DNA of 64,000 nucleotides from Pleodorina starrii (Eukaryota > Chlorophyta > Chlorophyceae > Chlamydomonadales > Volvocaceae): the NCBI GenBank assembly GCA_030267565.1, contig BRXU01000002.1, positions 186,001-250,000 on the forward strand. The letters are read 5' to 3'. The position numbers and the translations under genes were made by a program. This document shows, one piece after another, positions 38,813 through 50,958 of this stretch; the first letter of the stretch is position 1; the number at the start of each line of letters is the position of its first letter. Under the pieces are notes generated by a model. It had not been told where the DNA came from and ran no database searches. It saw only the letters and a program-made list of their open reading frames with translations.

Positions 38813-39263
38813 GGGAGGGAGGGAGGGAGGGAGCAGCGAGGGAGCGCAGATCAAGAAGGTGCGGATTGATGTGTGGATTGTTGATTTGTGGCGAGCGGGT
38901 GGGCGGAGGATGCAGCGTATTGAGATTATTTAGGTGGTGAGATTGACGCGGGGAGGGGCTCCCCGTACTCGGCAGCTGCACACGGGGGATGTGGGGCAGC
39001 GGATATACCGTTGGCGGGCTCGGCCGGGCGGGGTTTCGGAGCGCGCGTTGCGTGCAGGTGGGCGTCGGCGTGGAATCAGGAGTGGGGAGTGAGGCGTCGA
39101 CGGGGTTTAACTCCATGTCAAGATCCCTGTGCGAGAGCTCCAGCGTCACCGTCGGGTGCGGCAGATTGGGGGTTTGGGGTTTGGGGGTTTAGGGCCTTCA
39201 AAGGCGGTCCCGCGGAAAGATGCGGTGCTGCGGTGCATGTGGTGCATGTTAAATGGAGAAGCA

Positions 39264-39268
39264 TTACA
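39264..39268 (-). terminator. TGTAA poly(A) signal of the dienoyl-CoA isomerase gene
   Basis: On the minus strand TGTAA lies about 385 nt past the stop codon at 39653-39655. It is the nearest such signal and falls inside the predicted 3' UTR of the plus-strand neighbour. Confidence 0.45.
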
Positions 39269-39327
39269 TCATTGCTGTCTTTTATATTGTTTCGCCAATA
39301 TGGGTGACTGGAAATTAGAAATATTGT

Positions 39328-39332
39328 TGTAA
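39328..39332 (+). terminator. TGTAA poly(A) signal of the pseudouridine synthase gene
   Basis: TGTAA is the usual polyadenylation signal in volvocine algae, and this is the first good candidate after the stop codon, giving a 3' UTR of about 520 nt. It lies past the opposing signal of the convergent gene, so the two transcripts would overlap. Confidence 0.45.
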
Positions 39333-39652
39333 TGTTTCGCCGCCGTCGCCGAGCCGACTCTCGGGCACATCCCGCAACTCCACCGACCGCACCAAGTGCC
39401 CACCTCGACCTCAATCCCAGCGGGGCGGCCCTCCAAGGGCTTCATCAGCCGACCGAGATCGACAGCCTCCTGCCATGTACCTCTCTCAACCTCTGGAAGC
39501 ACACATCAGCATCTCCAAGAGGCGAACCCAATCATTAAAAATATCAATCTCAGATTATAACGGATCTCGATCGGATCTCGAACGGACTCCACACAGATCT
39601 CAAATGAGAATCGAGAGAGGGGCCGCTCGGCCGAGATCCGATCAGCCGTTCT

Positions 39653-42600
39653 TCACATCCGTGACCGAGCAGCCAGCCCCGGCCGAGCTCCCCCAGATCC
39701 AGATCCGGATCCAGATCCTCCACTGATCAGCCGCGCCAGATCGGCCGTCAGCAGCTGCGCGCTGTTCCAGGTGGCCACGTAATCCAGTCCATCAGACACG
39801 CGCGGCTGGTCCCTGAGAGGTGAGGAGAGGAGAGGAGAGGAGAGGAGGCAGCAACGGGCGCAGAGAGACGGGATCAGCCGGGAACGAGGCGCGGAGTGAA
39901 GGAATTGCGGCGAAGGCACGCGAGCGCTGAGCTTGAGCCACCCACCTACCCGCCCTCCCACCCTCCCACCCTCCCCGCCCACCCACCTGGCGTGCAGCAG
40001 CACCCGCTTGGTCCCCTGAACCGCCAGCTGCGGTTTCGAAGCCAACGCCGCGGCCAGCCGCAGCGCCGCTGCCACCACGGCGCCGCGGCCGCCGCCGCCG
40101 CCGCCGCCCGTCCCGTCCGTCTCGCCCGAGGCGGAGGCCGCTACGACGGTGCTGACGAGCCCGATGCGCTGCGCCTCTGGGGCGCCCATGGTCCGCGCAG
40201 TGAGGGCCAAATCCATGGCAGCGCCTGTCAGACGGCGTTGGTGGGGCCGTACCGCGGCGGCGTCACACGGTACATCGCCACAAGGGCAACACAGCGCCAC
40301 AGGGCAACAGAGTCGGGAAGCCCCAGGGAAACAGTGGCGACAGCCCCACCCACCCACCCACCCACCCAACCACATGGTCAAGCGGCCTGAACAGCAGCCT
40401 CATCAACGCAGGGCCTCGAGTGGATCCCGCCATGTACGACATCATAATCATTGAAGCGGGCAGCGAGATACCCTGGCCGCCCCAGCCACGCACCGTGTCC
40501 CACGATGTGCGGCAGACGCTGCAGCGTCCCCAGGTCCGCCGCGATAGCCAGATCCACCTCCTGGGGGTGGGGCGGGGCACGGGGCAGTGACCCAATCGAC
40601 CAAACGCCGGGAGAGAGGGAGAGAGAGCGGGAGAGGGAGAGGGCGTTCATGGCAGTTTCATGGCAGTTCCAAGCACCAAGCCTCAACCCTCTGCCCGAAT
40701 GCCGAGACGTCCCTGGGCTCTGCTTTAGGCCGACCGACTCCGGCGCCTCGGCTGCGCTGTAGGCCGCTGTAGGCGGTCTCACTCGCCGAGCTGCGAGCCT
40801 GCGACTCGTGCGGCGTCGCCAACCACCAACGGGGAGCCGCCGCCAGCGCTGACCTCCCATCTACCGGTGGGTGACTCTGCCGCAGGAGATCCGCAGGGCC
40901 CCTACGCGGGGGGGACTGCCCTCCGGGTCCGTCTTCCCCGCGCGCGTTGCAGCAGCGGCCCGCAAACGGGCCTCGGCTGCGCACCCGCGGACGCCACCCT
41001 GGGCACTCACTCGGCTGTCGAGCCCACAGCTGAAGTGGGGGCTTTAGGGGCCGCATCCGAAGTGCGCGGGTGGCTCGATGTGCGTGTGTGCGTGCATGCA
41101 GTCGTGCACACACACACCTTTGCTGCTGCCCGTGCGTACCTTGACACAGAAAGTGGCGTCATCGCTGCAGATGCGCAGATCACACGCCGTGATGAGATCC
41201 ACTCCGCCACCGATGCAGCGGCCTGGTGGGGGGTGGAGGGGAGCGGCGGCGGAGGGTGGAGGCAAGAGGGCGGGTGAGCGCGGATGAGGGCGGAGTCGTG
41301 GAGACCGCACAAGAGCTGCGAAATTGGGCGACAGGAGGGGATCCCCGACACACTTGTTCCTGTCACGCCGACGCCGACTTTGTGTCCATGGGCCCATTCC
41401 CCTAGTTGAGGTGGCGCGGTTTGTGGCCCGATGCGCCTCATGCCCCACCTCACCTCTCCTCACCGCACCTCAGCAACCCCACCCTCCCTGACCCTCCAAC
41501 GCACCGTGCACCGCCGCGACAACCGGAGAGCGGCACCGCTCCAGCTCCGAATACGCGTCCTGGAGCGACAAAATGTTGCGACGCATCGCAGCGCGCTGCG
41601 CGCCGGGACAGCCGGCGCCGCCGGCGTCGGCCGCGCGCGGTCCCGCTGGCGCTGCAGCCCCGGCTCCGGTCCTCCCTGCCGGCGCCGCCGCCGTCGCCGC
41701 CGCCGCCGTCGCCAGTGCTGCAAAGTTGCGCTGCAGATAGCCCACATCGATTCCCGCGCAGAAGTTCTTGCCTTGCCCCGACACGACGATCTGCAACGGA
41801 CCAGATTTGGTCGTCCCTCATTTCGTCGTTTGGGGGGCGCGTGGCGCTGGGCGGTGGGGCGCGCTTGGGGGCAGCGGGATTGCGGGGGGACGGGCGGGCA
41901 GTAACCCGGGGCGGGGCATGCAGCCACGGCGATGCCGCTGGGGAAGGCGGACAGTGACGGACGGGGGGTTCCGCGAGACGGGGCGACGGTGGGTCGGTGG
42001 GTCAGTTGGGCAGGCAGTGAGGCGTCATGTATAGCCCGGCTGCGTCCTGTGTGGCGAGTGAGGTGCAGTGTGGGGTTCCATACAGGATCACAGGGCCCGG
42101 GGGTGAGCCGCTGGCAGCACTGAGGCACCGAGTGCCGATGGGCATCTCCCGGGGAGGGCGAGGACGGTCGCTCCGCAGGGCGGCGCTGCGACTGCTTCCT
42201 GGGCGCGGGCAGGAGGCAGGCTAGCGGCCGGTGAGGTGACCCACCACTCGGGTGTCCGGATGTGCATCCAGCTGCTGCAGGGCCTGTCGGGCCAAAGGGG
42301 ATCGGGTGCAGTGGAGCATGGGTGAGGGGAGAAAGGGGCCGCCACGTGGGCGGAAAGGGGCGGAGTACAGCGTGGAGATATCAGATATGATATGATACCG
42401 GTGGTTGAGGTACCTTACACAGTACACAGCAGTTAGCGCTTCCTTTTGTTTCATACAGCACCACAGCGTTCAAGAGGAGTCATCCTTACTCTTGGGAACT
42501 CGATCCAAAGCTCCTCGTGGAAAGCATTGTGGCGCTGCGGGCGAGCGAGCTCCAAGTACGCGACGCCTGGCGAGGCCGCAACATGACCCGCAACGATGGA

Positions 42601-42657
42601 GCTATATCCTTGTAGATTATTGACTAGCTCTGGTGTGTAAGCGTCACAAGATGCCAT
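39653..42657 (-). CDS. ECH1: Delta3,5-delta2,4-dienoyl-CoA isomerase (ECH1-type), peroxisomal
   Basis: Crotonase-fold enzyme that shifts double bonds in 3,5-dienoyl-CoA during beta-oxidation of unsaturated fatty acids. Seven exons, high to low: 42657-42490, 42283-42245, 41790-41505, 41222-41140, 40560-40494, 40224-39987, 39812-39653. All joins keep frame, giving 346 aa, near the family length. Residues 79-88 (FCAGIDVGYL) form part of the oxyanion pocket. CIGGGVDLITACDLR and KEVDLAIAADLGTLQRLP carry Asp173, Glu193 and Asp201, which line up with rat Asp176, Glu196 and Asp204 at a constant offset of three. The tail YVATWNSAQLLTADL is also typical of ECH1 and separates it from plain enoyl-CoA hydratase. 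The last three residues are SRM, a known plant-type PTS1 signal, so import into peroxisomes is likely. Exon 3 has an Ala/Gly-rich insert after GYLQ. The start is the first ATG of the conserved first exon. Confidence 0.94.
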
Positions 42658-43598
42658 ACTTGAGAGCCACACAGGGGGTGGTCGTGTGGGTCACCTTAGT
42701 TCAGGCTTGATAACTGGGTGGCCGCAGCATTACATGAAGGGTGTAATGCTAATGAGTTAGCTCAAATCTTGAGCTTTCATAGCTACAGCTTTCTCATTTC
42801 AGCATTCTTGTTGTCAGTTCGACGAAGGCCTCGTCAAGCAACCGTCAGTTTTCGGAGCATGCAGAAACTTTGTTGCTGACTTGCTGTGACGCTGCGGCCA
42901 AGCATCTTGTCTTCACTTTGTGACGTTCGGAGCTTCAGTCCAACAGAACCCGTTGATTTTTTGTTCGTTGGCCGAGCAGTAGGTTCCGGAGCGCTCATCA
43001 ACGCTTTAAGCGGAACGGGCTCTGGCGAGAAACGCCATGGCGAGAAGTTGTTATGTCAGACTTCAATTCTGACTAGTGTGATGTCAATTACATGAATGGT
43101 CTTGCTCCCATGAAACACCATTTCCGGGCCGCGGCACGTCAGCAGCTACCGGTATCCGAAGAGGTAGGTCTAAGTTCTGGCAGTTCCTTGCCCATCCGTA
43201 TACTCTGCATATTGGATGTCACTATAAAATTTGCTGTCTTCCAGTAAACGCTTGGTCAAAATTGCTGGACTTTCTAACCATGCTCTCCTCAGTTCCCACT
43301 GCGCGGACTGCGATGTGATGCATACGCACTGACACTGCACGCAGCCCAAAGCCCCGTAGAATCGACATCGATACTGTAAGCAGCGCAAGGCCGCTGCACT
43401 TCCACTCATTCATCACACAAAGGCGCGTGCCGTCCACCTTCCTGCGCCTGCCCGCCCCCCCGCCTTCCTCCACTGAACCAGGCCCAAAGCTCCCCCGCCG
43501 GAGCCACCATCACCGCTGCACCCGGCGCCGACAGCCAAGGCTAAACCCTGCCTGGAGCCCAGCAACCTGAAATCCAAACCCCGCCCTCGCCTTCCACA
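42658..43598. other. Divergent intergenic region between ECH1 and the F-box gene
   Basis: Both neighbours are transcribed outward, so this interval of about 940 bp should hold both promoters. It is less GC-rich than the flanking exons. No coding exon, RNA gene or repeat was recognised. Confidence 0.5.
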
Positions 43599-46500
43599 AT
43601 GTCGTCGTCCTCGTCGCCGGTCTCAGCCGCGGCGGAAGTCCAATTCCATTGCTCCGACTCGGCCGCATCCGCAGCCATGTCCCCAGCCACACCCACCCAC
43701 ACCAGTCCCCCCGCAGCCGCTGCCGCCACACATCCCCCGGCCACCGTCGCTATAGCCCCAGCCACCAGCGCATTCTCAGCCGCGACGGCAGACCCCCGCC
43801 GCGACCTGACCGACCTTCCAGCGGACGTCCTGCCGCTGCTCTTCTCCTGCCTGCCGCCCGGCAGCCGCCTTGACCCGCGGGTCGTTTGCCGCGCCTGGTC
43901 ATCCTGGGTGGACCACTCCCTGGCAGCCAGCACCCACCTCAACCTGGTGCTCGACGCCCCGGAGCTCCGGCGGGTGCTGAGGCGGCGGCAGCAGCAGCTG
44001 CGGCAGCAGCACCTCGACGGCAGCGGCGGCGGCGGCGGTGACGGCGGGAGCAAATTTGAGCCACCGGCTGGCCTATTTGCGGCCAAGTTTCCCACAGCGA
44101 CGAGCGTGCGCCTCTGGGTAGGATGCCGGCCGTCGGCGGCTCTGGCTGGACGCAACGGCGGCGGCGGCGCCGCCGCCGCGGCGGCGGCGGCGACGGCCAT
44201 GATGCGCCGCAACGCGGCCAGCGACGCCGCCGCCGCCGCCGCGGCGTTCGTCGTGTCGTCGGCTGAGCGCCTGCAGGAGGGCCTGGCCGATGGGGCGGCC
44301 GCGTTTGTGGCGGTGTGCCTTCAGGCGATGGTGCCGCGGGTTCCACCCTGGCCGGTCGTGTGGCGGCTGCGGCGGCAAGAGCGGCGGCGGCGGTTTGAGG
44401 AGGTGCCGCGGTTGCCGCGGTGGCATGTGCACAAGAGCGACGACCCCGGTGACGCCCCGGTGGCGCTTCTCCGCCGGTGCGTTCGGGGGGAGGGCTGCGC
44501 CGTGCGTGTACGTATGTGCGTGTGTGTTTTGGGCCGGGGTCAGGAAGGGGTTCTTGGCGGGGCCACGGCTGCATGCAGGGTGGGATTACAAGGTGGGAAG
44601 ATTTTGTCTGGATGGCGGTTGGTGGTCGCTCGCGGGGGCGCCGGATCCGCTGCCCCGTGTCAGAGTGACGTGTTTCGGATTCCGTTTGGATCCCGTTTGG
44701 ATCCCGTCCTTTGCTTGTTGTGGAGATGGCTTCATGCGCCGCTGGTCGATGGCTGTGCGTGTGCGGCGGTCAATACGGACACCTGCAGGTACGCAGCCGA
44801 CCCGCCGGACGCAAGGCTCGAACCGCTGTCTTCCTGCCTTCCACTGCTGGGTCCCTCCTCCAGCCTCATGCGCCTCAGCGTTGTTACCGCCCACAACCTG
44901 ACGCAGCAGGTGGGGGCAGGGGCAGGGGCAGGGGCAGGGGTTAAAGCCTTAGGGTAGGGCCTAGGGCATAGGCAGGCCAAGAGCCGCCTAGGGCCTAGAA
45001 AGGCCTAGGCCCGCCTAAGGCCAAGGCAGGCCAAGAGCCGCCTTGGGCCTATGCAGGCCGAGGGCGGCCTAGGGCCTAGGGCCTAGGGCCTAGGGCCTAG
45101 GGCCTAGGGCCTAGGGCCTAGGGCCTAGGGCCTAGAGCCTAGGGCCTAGGTAGGCTTAGGCCTAGGGCCTAGGTAGGCTTAGGCCTAGGGCCTAGAGTCT
45201 AGGCAGGCTTAGGGCCTAGGTAGTGTCTAGGACCTGATTAAGCCTAGGGCCTAGTGCCTGGTTAGGCCTAGGGCCTAGGGCCTTGATAGGCCTAGGGCCT
45301 AGAGCCTAGGGCCTAGGGCCTGGTTAGGCCTAGGGCCTAGGGCCTGGTTAGGCCTAGGGCCTAGGGCCTGGTTAGGCCTAGGGCCTAGGGCCGCCTAGGG
45401 CCTACGGTCTAGGGCCTACGGCCTACGGCCTAGGGCCTAGGGCCTAGGGAGGCCTAGGGAGGCCTAGGGAGGCCTTGGGCCTGGGCAGCCTAGGGCCTGT
45501 GCAGCCTAGGCCTTCCTAGGCCCTAGGCATACTTATAATTTTATAATCTTATAATAATGTTATAATCTTATAATATTCTTATAATAATTTATAATAACTT
45601 ATAAATATTTTGAATAAACCCTAGGCCTACCTAGGCCCTAGACCTACTCATAAATTTATAATAATTATTGAATCATATGTATTAGGTGGGCCTAGGGCCT
45701 AGGGCCTAGGGCCTAGGGCCTAGGGCCTAGGGCCTAGGGCCTAGGGCCTAGGGCCTAGGGCCTAGGGCCTAGGGCCTAGGGCCTAGGGCCTAGGGCCTAG
45801 GGCCTAGGGCCTAGGGCCTAGGTAGGCCCAGGTAGGCCTTAAGGCCCTAGGGCCTAGGTAGGCCTAGGGCCTAGGGCCCTGACCAGACCGCACGTTCTGT
45901 TGATGCGTTTGAAAGAAAGGTTACCCGAGAACATCCCCGTAACGTGGTGACCACATTAGCCGCTGGGCGGTTGTGTATTTACTGCCATTTCCAGGTGAAT
46001 GCCCGGCGGGGTGTTGTACCCGGGCCGTCCCGCCCGTGTCCCTCTCTCGCCATTACCGACGGGCCCCCCTTCCTGCTCGCCTTGCGTCTTCCCCGAGGAC
46101 TACCCCTCCCCTGCCCTCCCCTGCCCTCCCCTGCCCTCCCCTGCCCTCCCCTGCCCTCCCCTGCCCTCCCCTGCCCTCCCCTGCCCTCCCCTGCCCTCCC
46201 CTGTCCTCCCAGGATTTGCTCGCCCTTCGGGAGGCCTTTCCCCGCCTTGCGGCCCTCGCAATCCACTCCCACAAGGACAGCACTCTGGACTTCAAACCCG
46301 CAGACCTGCCCACCCTGGAGCTGTTCTTCCCCCAGACTGCAGCTGCAGCCGCTGAGGCGGCTCTGCCAGCAGCGTCATCCAACCCCGGCGGCAGCAGTAG
46401 CAGCTCTGAAAACAACGTGGCGATTGCGACCGCCGAGGCCGGCGGCGGCTCTGGCGGTGTGGGGCCGCCGCCGGTTGCTGCTTTGGCGGAGCAGCGACCA

Positions 46501-49500
46501 CTACGGCAGCAGTTGCAGCTGCGGTCGTTGTTGCTGAGTGGCTTGCGGCTCGACTGGCCGGACGTCGGCGGGGGTGGAGGCCTGGCGGCGTTTACGCAGC
46601 TCCACGCTCTGGTGCTGCACCGCACGTGTGGTCGGATGCACCGCCTGCTGCCGCAGATAAAGGTACGTCGGGAGGGTCAGTGGAGAGGGGGCCGCAGCGG
46701 TGCAACGGAGGCGGCTTCGGGAGGGACGGAGGGAGGGAGGGAGGTGTGGGAGGGAGGTGTGGGCCGGAAGTCAGGAGGTGTGGGAGACAGACGGGACGGC
46801 GGAAGAGGTGCGATGGCCCCAGGGGGTAACGGATTGCCGGCGCCGGTCTGCTTGCCAGTCCGCGGCAAGAAGCCTTCCCTCCCTCCCTCCCGCCCTTCCT
46901 CCCTCGAGCCATGCAAGCGTTGCGAGCGTTGCGACAAATCGCACCATTCGAAGGAGCGCCGGCGCGCCGCCCTGCTGCTTAACCTTACACGGCCAGCTGA
47001 CCCACCGGCTCTGCCCCCCCGACCCACTGTACCAGCCTCAAACTCTCAACAACATACACATAAGGCCCGCAAGCTCACCGTAAGTCCCTGCCACCTCACT
47101 TTACCTCCACCGTCACCACCGCGGCTGCGGCCACCGCCCTCCTCGCCACCGCCCTCCTCGCGGCCACCGCCCTCCCTGCCACCGCCCTCCCTGCCTCCGC
47201 GCTCCTCGCCGCCCCCAGGCTCTGACCCAACTGACGCGCCTGGAGCTACGAGGCCTCGACTACCACCACTCCCTGCCGCTGGACGACGCCGATCAGAGTC
47301 TCATCGATTCCAAGATGCTGTTCCTGGAGCACCTGCAGCTCCAGAGGCACAGGCGCGCCGCCGCGGCAGCGGCGGGGCAGGCGGCACCGCCGCCGCCGCC
47401 GCCGCCAGCCGGCGGCGGTGGCTCCGCCGCCGTGGCCGCCGCCGCCACCGCTGCCCCCGGCGGCGGCGGCGAGGTCATGAGGCGATCTCCTCCGGGGCCT
47501 CGTTCGGATGGCAGTGCGGATGAGGACGAGTGGGAGGAGGCGTGTCGGCCCCCGGGTGGTGGTGGTGGTGGTGATGGTGGTGGTGGCAAGGCCTGCCACG
47601 CACCCTGGATGTGGGCGCTGCCGGGATGCGGCGCAAAGTCAATGGCGCGATGCGCGAGGCCCGACTGGCACGCGACGTTGCGGGCGCTGGGGCGGGCCGT
47701 ACGGCAGATGGACGAGCTGAAGGTGCTGGTGTGCGACGTGGAGTGTCCGCCGGCGCCGCGGCTGGCGGCGGCACTAGGGGGCGGCGGCGCGACGGAGGCG
47801 ACGGGGCCGGCGGCGGAGACGTTTCCACCGGCGCTGGGGCCGGATCTCATTCCAGCTCGAAAGCGCAGAGGTAAGGGGCGCTCGCTGGAAGCCCGCTGGC
47901 CGTTGTCGTGTCGCGGATACGGAGTGCCCGTTAGGGTGGGGGTAGTACGATGCAACATCGGCGGTTCGGCGCCAGCGCGGGCACGGGCATGCGCAGCGCA
48001 AATCCCTTCAACAACAGCAACAACCACAAACCTGAGAACGGCGGACGAATCGCAGTTCCGAGGCTATTAAGAGAACCGCCCCTCCCTGCCTCCCTGTCCC
48101 CTCCCTGGACACCGACGAACAGGCGCCTGGGACCTGCTCCTGGCCGGCGTCTGCCGGCTCCGAAACCTCCAGGAGCTCCGACTGCCGTACCTGGTACTGC
48201 ACGACGACGCCCAAGTGGCGGCGCTGGCGGCGGCGCTGCCGGCACTAACCACCCTGGAGCTCTCCTCGCTGCCGCCGCCGCCGCAGCAGCAGCGACAACG
48301 GTGGCACAGCCGGGAGCAGGAGCGCAGCGCGACGGATGCGATGTGGCAACGCTACGTTCCACTCGAGCCTGGCGGCGGCGGCGGGGACGGCAGCGGCGGT
48401 GGCGGTGAAGGCTTCGACGGCGGCTGCGCGGCGATCCAAACCCACAAGACCAAGTTCGAGATGGATGTTGAGTTGGAAGCAGAGGCCGAGGCGGGGCCCG
48501 GTCTGGCCGGGTTCCGGCAGCTGCGGGAGCTGGTGCTACATCGCGGCAGCGTACGGCAGCTGTCGTACTGGCTGCCGCTGCCTCCACGGCTGCAGAGGCT
48601 GGAGGCGCCGATCCAGGGAGGGGACCAGCGCCAATCGGCCTTGAATGGGGTTGTGGAGGCGGTGAAGGACGCGGTAAGAAGGGCGAGATTGACCCGTGGG
48701 TTGTTGGAAGCGGAGGGAGGGAGCGAACGCGGTGGGTGGGTGGGTGCGCCCCAGCCTGATTTGGCGTGTGACCGCCCTCCGTCCACTGCCGCGCGCCTAA
48801 TGGCACTAGCTGGCCTCCATTCCCTAAGCGCCCGCACTCATTCATTCATTCGCTTTTCTCCGGGTACCGCCCGGGGTTTTTGTTTCACGTAGACAGACGC
48901 CATTGACAGCTCCGATTGACCCTGCCTCCCCTGCGCCTCCCACCCACCATGTCGCCCCCGTGCCACCTCCTCCCCTCCGCTTCCCACCCCTCCCCTCCCC
49001 TCCGCTTCCCTCCGCTTCCCTCCCCTCCTCTCCGCTTCCCTCCTCTCCTCTCCTCCTCCCTTCCCTCCCCTCCCCTCCCTAGATATCCGTAAGGGACCTT
49101 CCGCTGATGCAATCCCGCCTGCTGCCAGCACTCAGCACCGTGCCCCACCTGACCCTCAAGCTCCTCCGCGTCTCCACCCACATCCAATGCCGCACCGGGC
49201 TACCAGGCGCCGCCGCCGCCTCCGAAACCACCACCACCACCACCACCACCACCACCACCAACACCAACATCGGAAGGACCTGCCGCTGCCGCTGCCACAC
49301 CACTAACAACACCAACACCAACATCACCACCACCGCCGCCGCGACAGAGGCCACCACCACCACCACACCGATCCATGCACCAGGAACACGCGCAGCAGTT
49401 GCAGGTGAAGTTGGCGCCGTCGCCGCCGTGCGCTTGCCCGCGGTGTTGGCTGCGGCGGTGAAAGCCGGTGAAGTGCTGGCGGTGGCGATGTTGGCGGCCT

Positions 49501-50958
49501 GGCTGCCCGGCAGTCTAACCCGCCTGGACCTATCGGCGGTAACGGCACCGGGGCTGGTGCTGGGAGAGGAGGAAGCGTTCGCCTGCCTGTACATCGCAGC
49601 AGAGGGCCTACCGCAGCTGCGCCTCCTCAGCTGCTGCCTTTGGGCCGGCGGCGGCACCAGCGGCGCCGGTAGGCGCAGCAGTGGCGGCAGCGGCGGCGGC
49701 GGCAGCCGAGGCCCCATGGACCCCGAGTCGCATCAGGACCAGACATCGGGGGAGGGCGGTGGCAGAGGCGGCGGCAGCGCTGCGCGGCCTTGGGCTGGTG
49801 GCGGCGACGGCGCCTTCGGCGCCGTCGCCGGCTGGCTGTGCGGCGACGGAATCGGCGGCGACGGAGACGGCGACGGCGACGGCGGGGGCCGAGGCGGTGG
49901 TGGAGGTGGTGGCGAAGGGGATCCGGCATCGCCGCCAGAGCAGCAGCAGCAGCAGCAGCAGGAGCGGCGGCGGCTGCACGGGACGGCGGTGGATTGCTTC
50001 AACGCAATGCCGCGTCTGGAGGAGCTGCGTGTCAAGGTACGGTACGGCAGGAGTACGGCGGGCCGCGGCGGTCCGTACGACAGGCAGCGCACTGTGGATG
50101 AGGGTGCGTGGGTGGGTGCCGGTGGATGGGGGTCGGAGCTGTGGACGGCAAGGCTTCATCCGGAAACGGGACCCGCTGAAGGGCGCAGCAACTTGAGCCA
50201 CATGCAGTTGCAGCGGGCTGCCACTTTGCTACCCTTGGCAGGCTTCCACTTCCACCTGCTGCGGTCCTTCCACGCTTCCAGGTCGTTGCGGAGATAGACG
50301 GCTGGGTCCATCCGCATATGCTTGCCACGTTACCCGGCTGCCCCGCCCCCCCCCCGCCGCGCCCCGCCCCGGCCCTCGCAGGTGTTCGCCCCGGCAGCCA
50401 GGCGTGCCTCGGTATCTGTGTCGTACCATGCCGTACGCGTGCCGATGGGATTCCTCCGCTCGCTGCGCCGGCAGGTGCGGGTGGTGGACTGCAGCCCTCT
50501 GGTGGGTGAGGCAGTGAGGCAGTGTGTATCTGTGTTTTGAGTGAATAAATGAGGGCATGAGTGAGTGAGAGAGTGGTCTGGCCACGTTCTTGTTATCGCT
50601 TACCACTTTGCACAGCTCAAAGAGAGAGACTAATGGAGTAATGGTGGGGCGCCCCTGCGCCTCACTGATGACCCATGGGTCACCCACTCTTCCGCAACCC
50701 AATTCCAACTCGCCCCCACTGCCCCGGAATCCCGTGCTGTGCCGTGCTGTGCCGTGTCACGTGGCGCCGCAGGACGCATGGTGCTCGCTGGATGGCGCGA
50801 CACACCCCCGCGAGGCACTGTGCCGGGCGCGGGCCGTACTGGCGGCGGGCGGCTGTCGGGCCACATTGCTGTCGGAGTCGGAGGAGTTCGCGGCGGCGGC
50901 CATGGGCCTGGCGCCCGAGATGGAGGACAAGTGGCGGGGACCGCTAGAGGTGCTGTGA
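43599..50958 (+). CDS. F-box and leucine-rich-repeat protein
   Basis: Likely substrate receptor of an SCF ubiquitin ligase. Eight exons are modelled: 43599-44515, 44789-44909, 46213-46662, 47219-47870, 48123-48673, 49083-50036, 50382-50501, 50773-50958. All joins keep frame, giving 1316 aa. The exon 1 donor is the least certain. The F-box is at about residues 69-112 (DLTDLPADVLPLLFSCLPP, then VCRAWSSWV), where Skp1 would bind. Leucine-rich units are scattered over later exons: LHALVLHRTC, LTQLTRLELRGL, LRNLQELRLPYL, LTTLELSSL, FRQLRELVLHRG, LTRLDLSAV and MPRLEELRVK. Between them are long Ala/Gly/Thr/Pro tracts, including an ACC-repeat Thr run near 49223-49262. These make the protein far larger than typical F-box/LRR proteins. 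I cannot assign an orthologue or a target. Confidence 0.78.
44935..45890 (+). repeat. (GGGCCTA)n heptamer array in the F-box gene intron 2
   Basis: The intron 44910-46212 is filled by a heptamer GGGCCTA repeat. It is degenerate at the left (44940-45535) and near perfect at 45690-45823, with about 19 units. An AT-rich interlude (TTATAA-like units, 45535-45680) splits the array. Written as TAGGGCC, it differs at two positions from the Arabidopsis-type telomere heptamer TAGGGTT. The unit also creates CCTAGG palindromes, so the strand can fold back on itself. Confidence 0.95.
46105..46206 (+). repeat. (CCCCTGCCCT)n decamer array before an exon
   Basis: About ten near-perfect copies of a pyrimidine-rich decamer run up to the splice acceptor at 46211-46212 of F-box exon 3. 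They form an unusually long polypyrimidine tract at the end of the same repeat-filled intron. Confidence 0.9.

Noticed and set aside
45060..45825. CRISPR-like or telomere end
   Set aside because: No spacers between units, and genes continue on both sides, so it is neither a CRISPR array nor a chromosome end.
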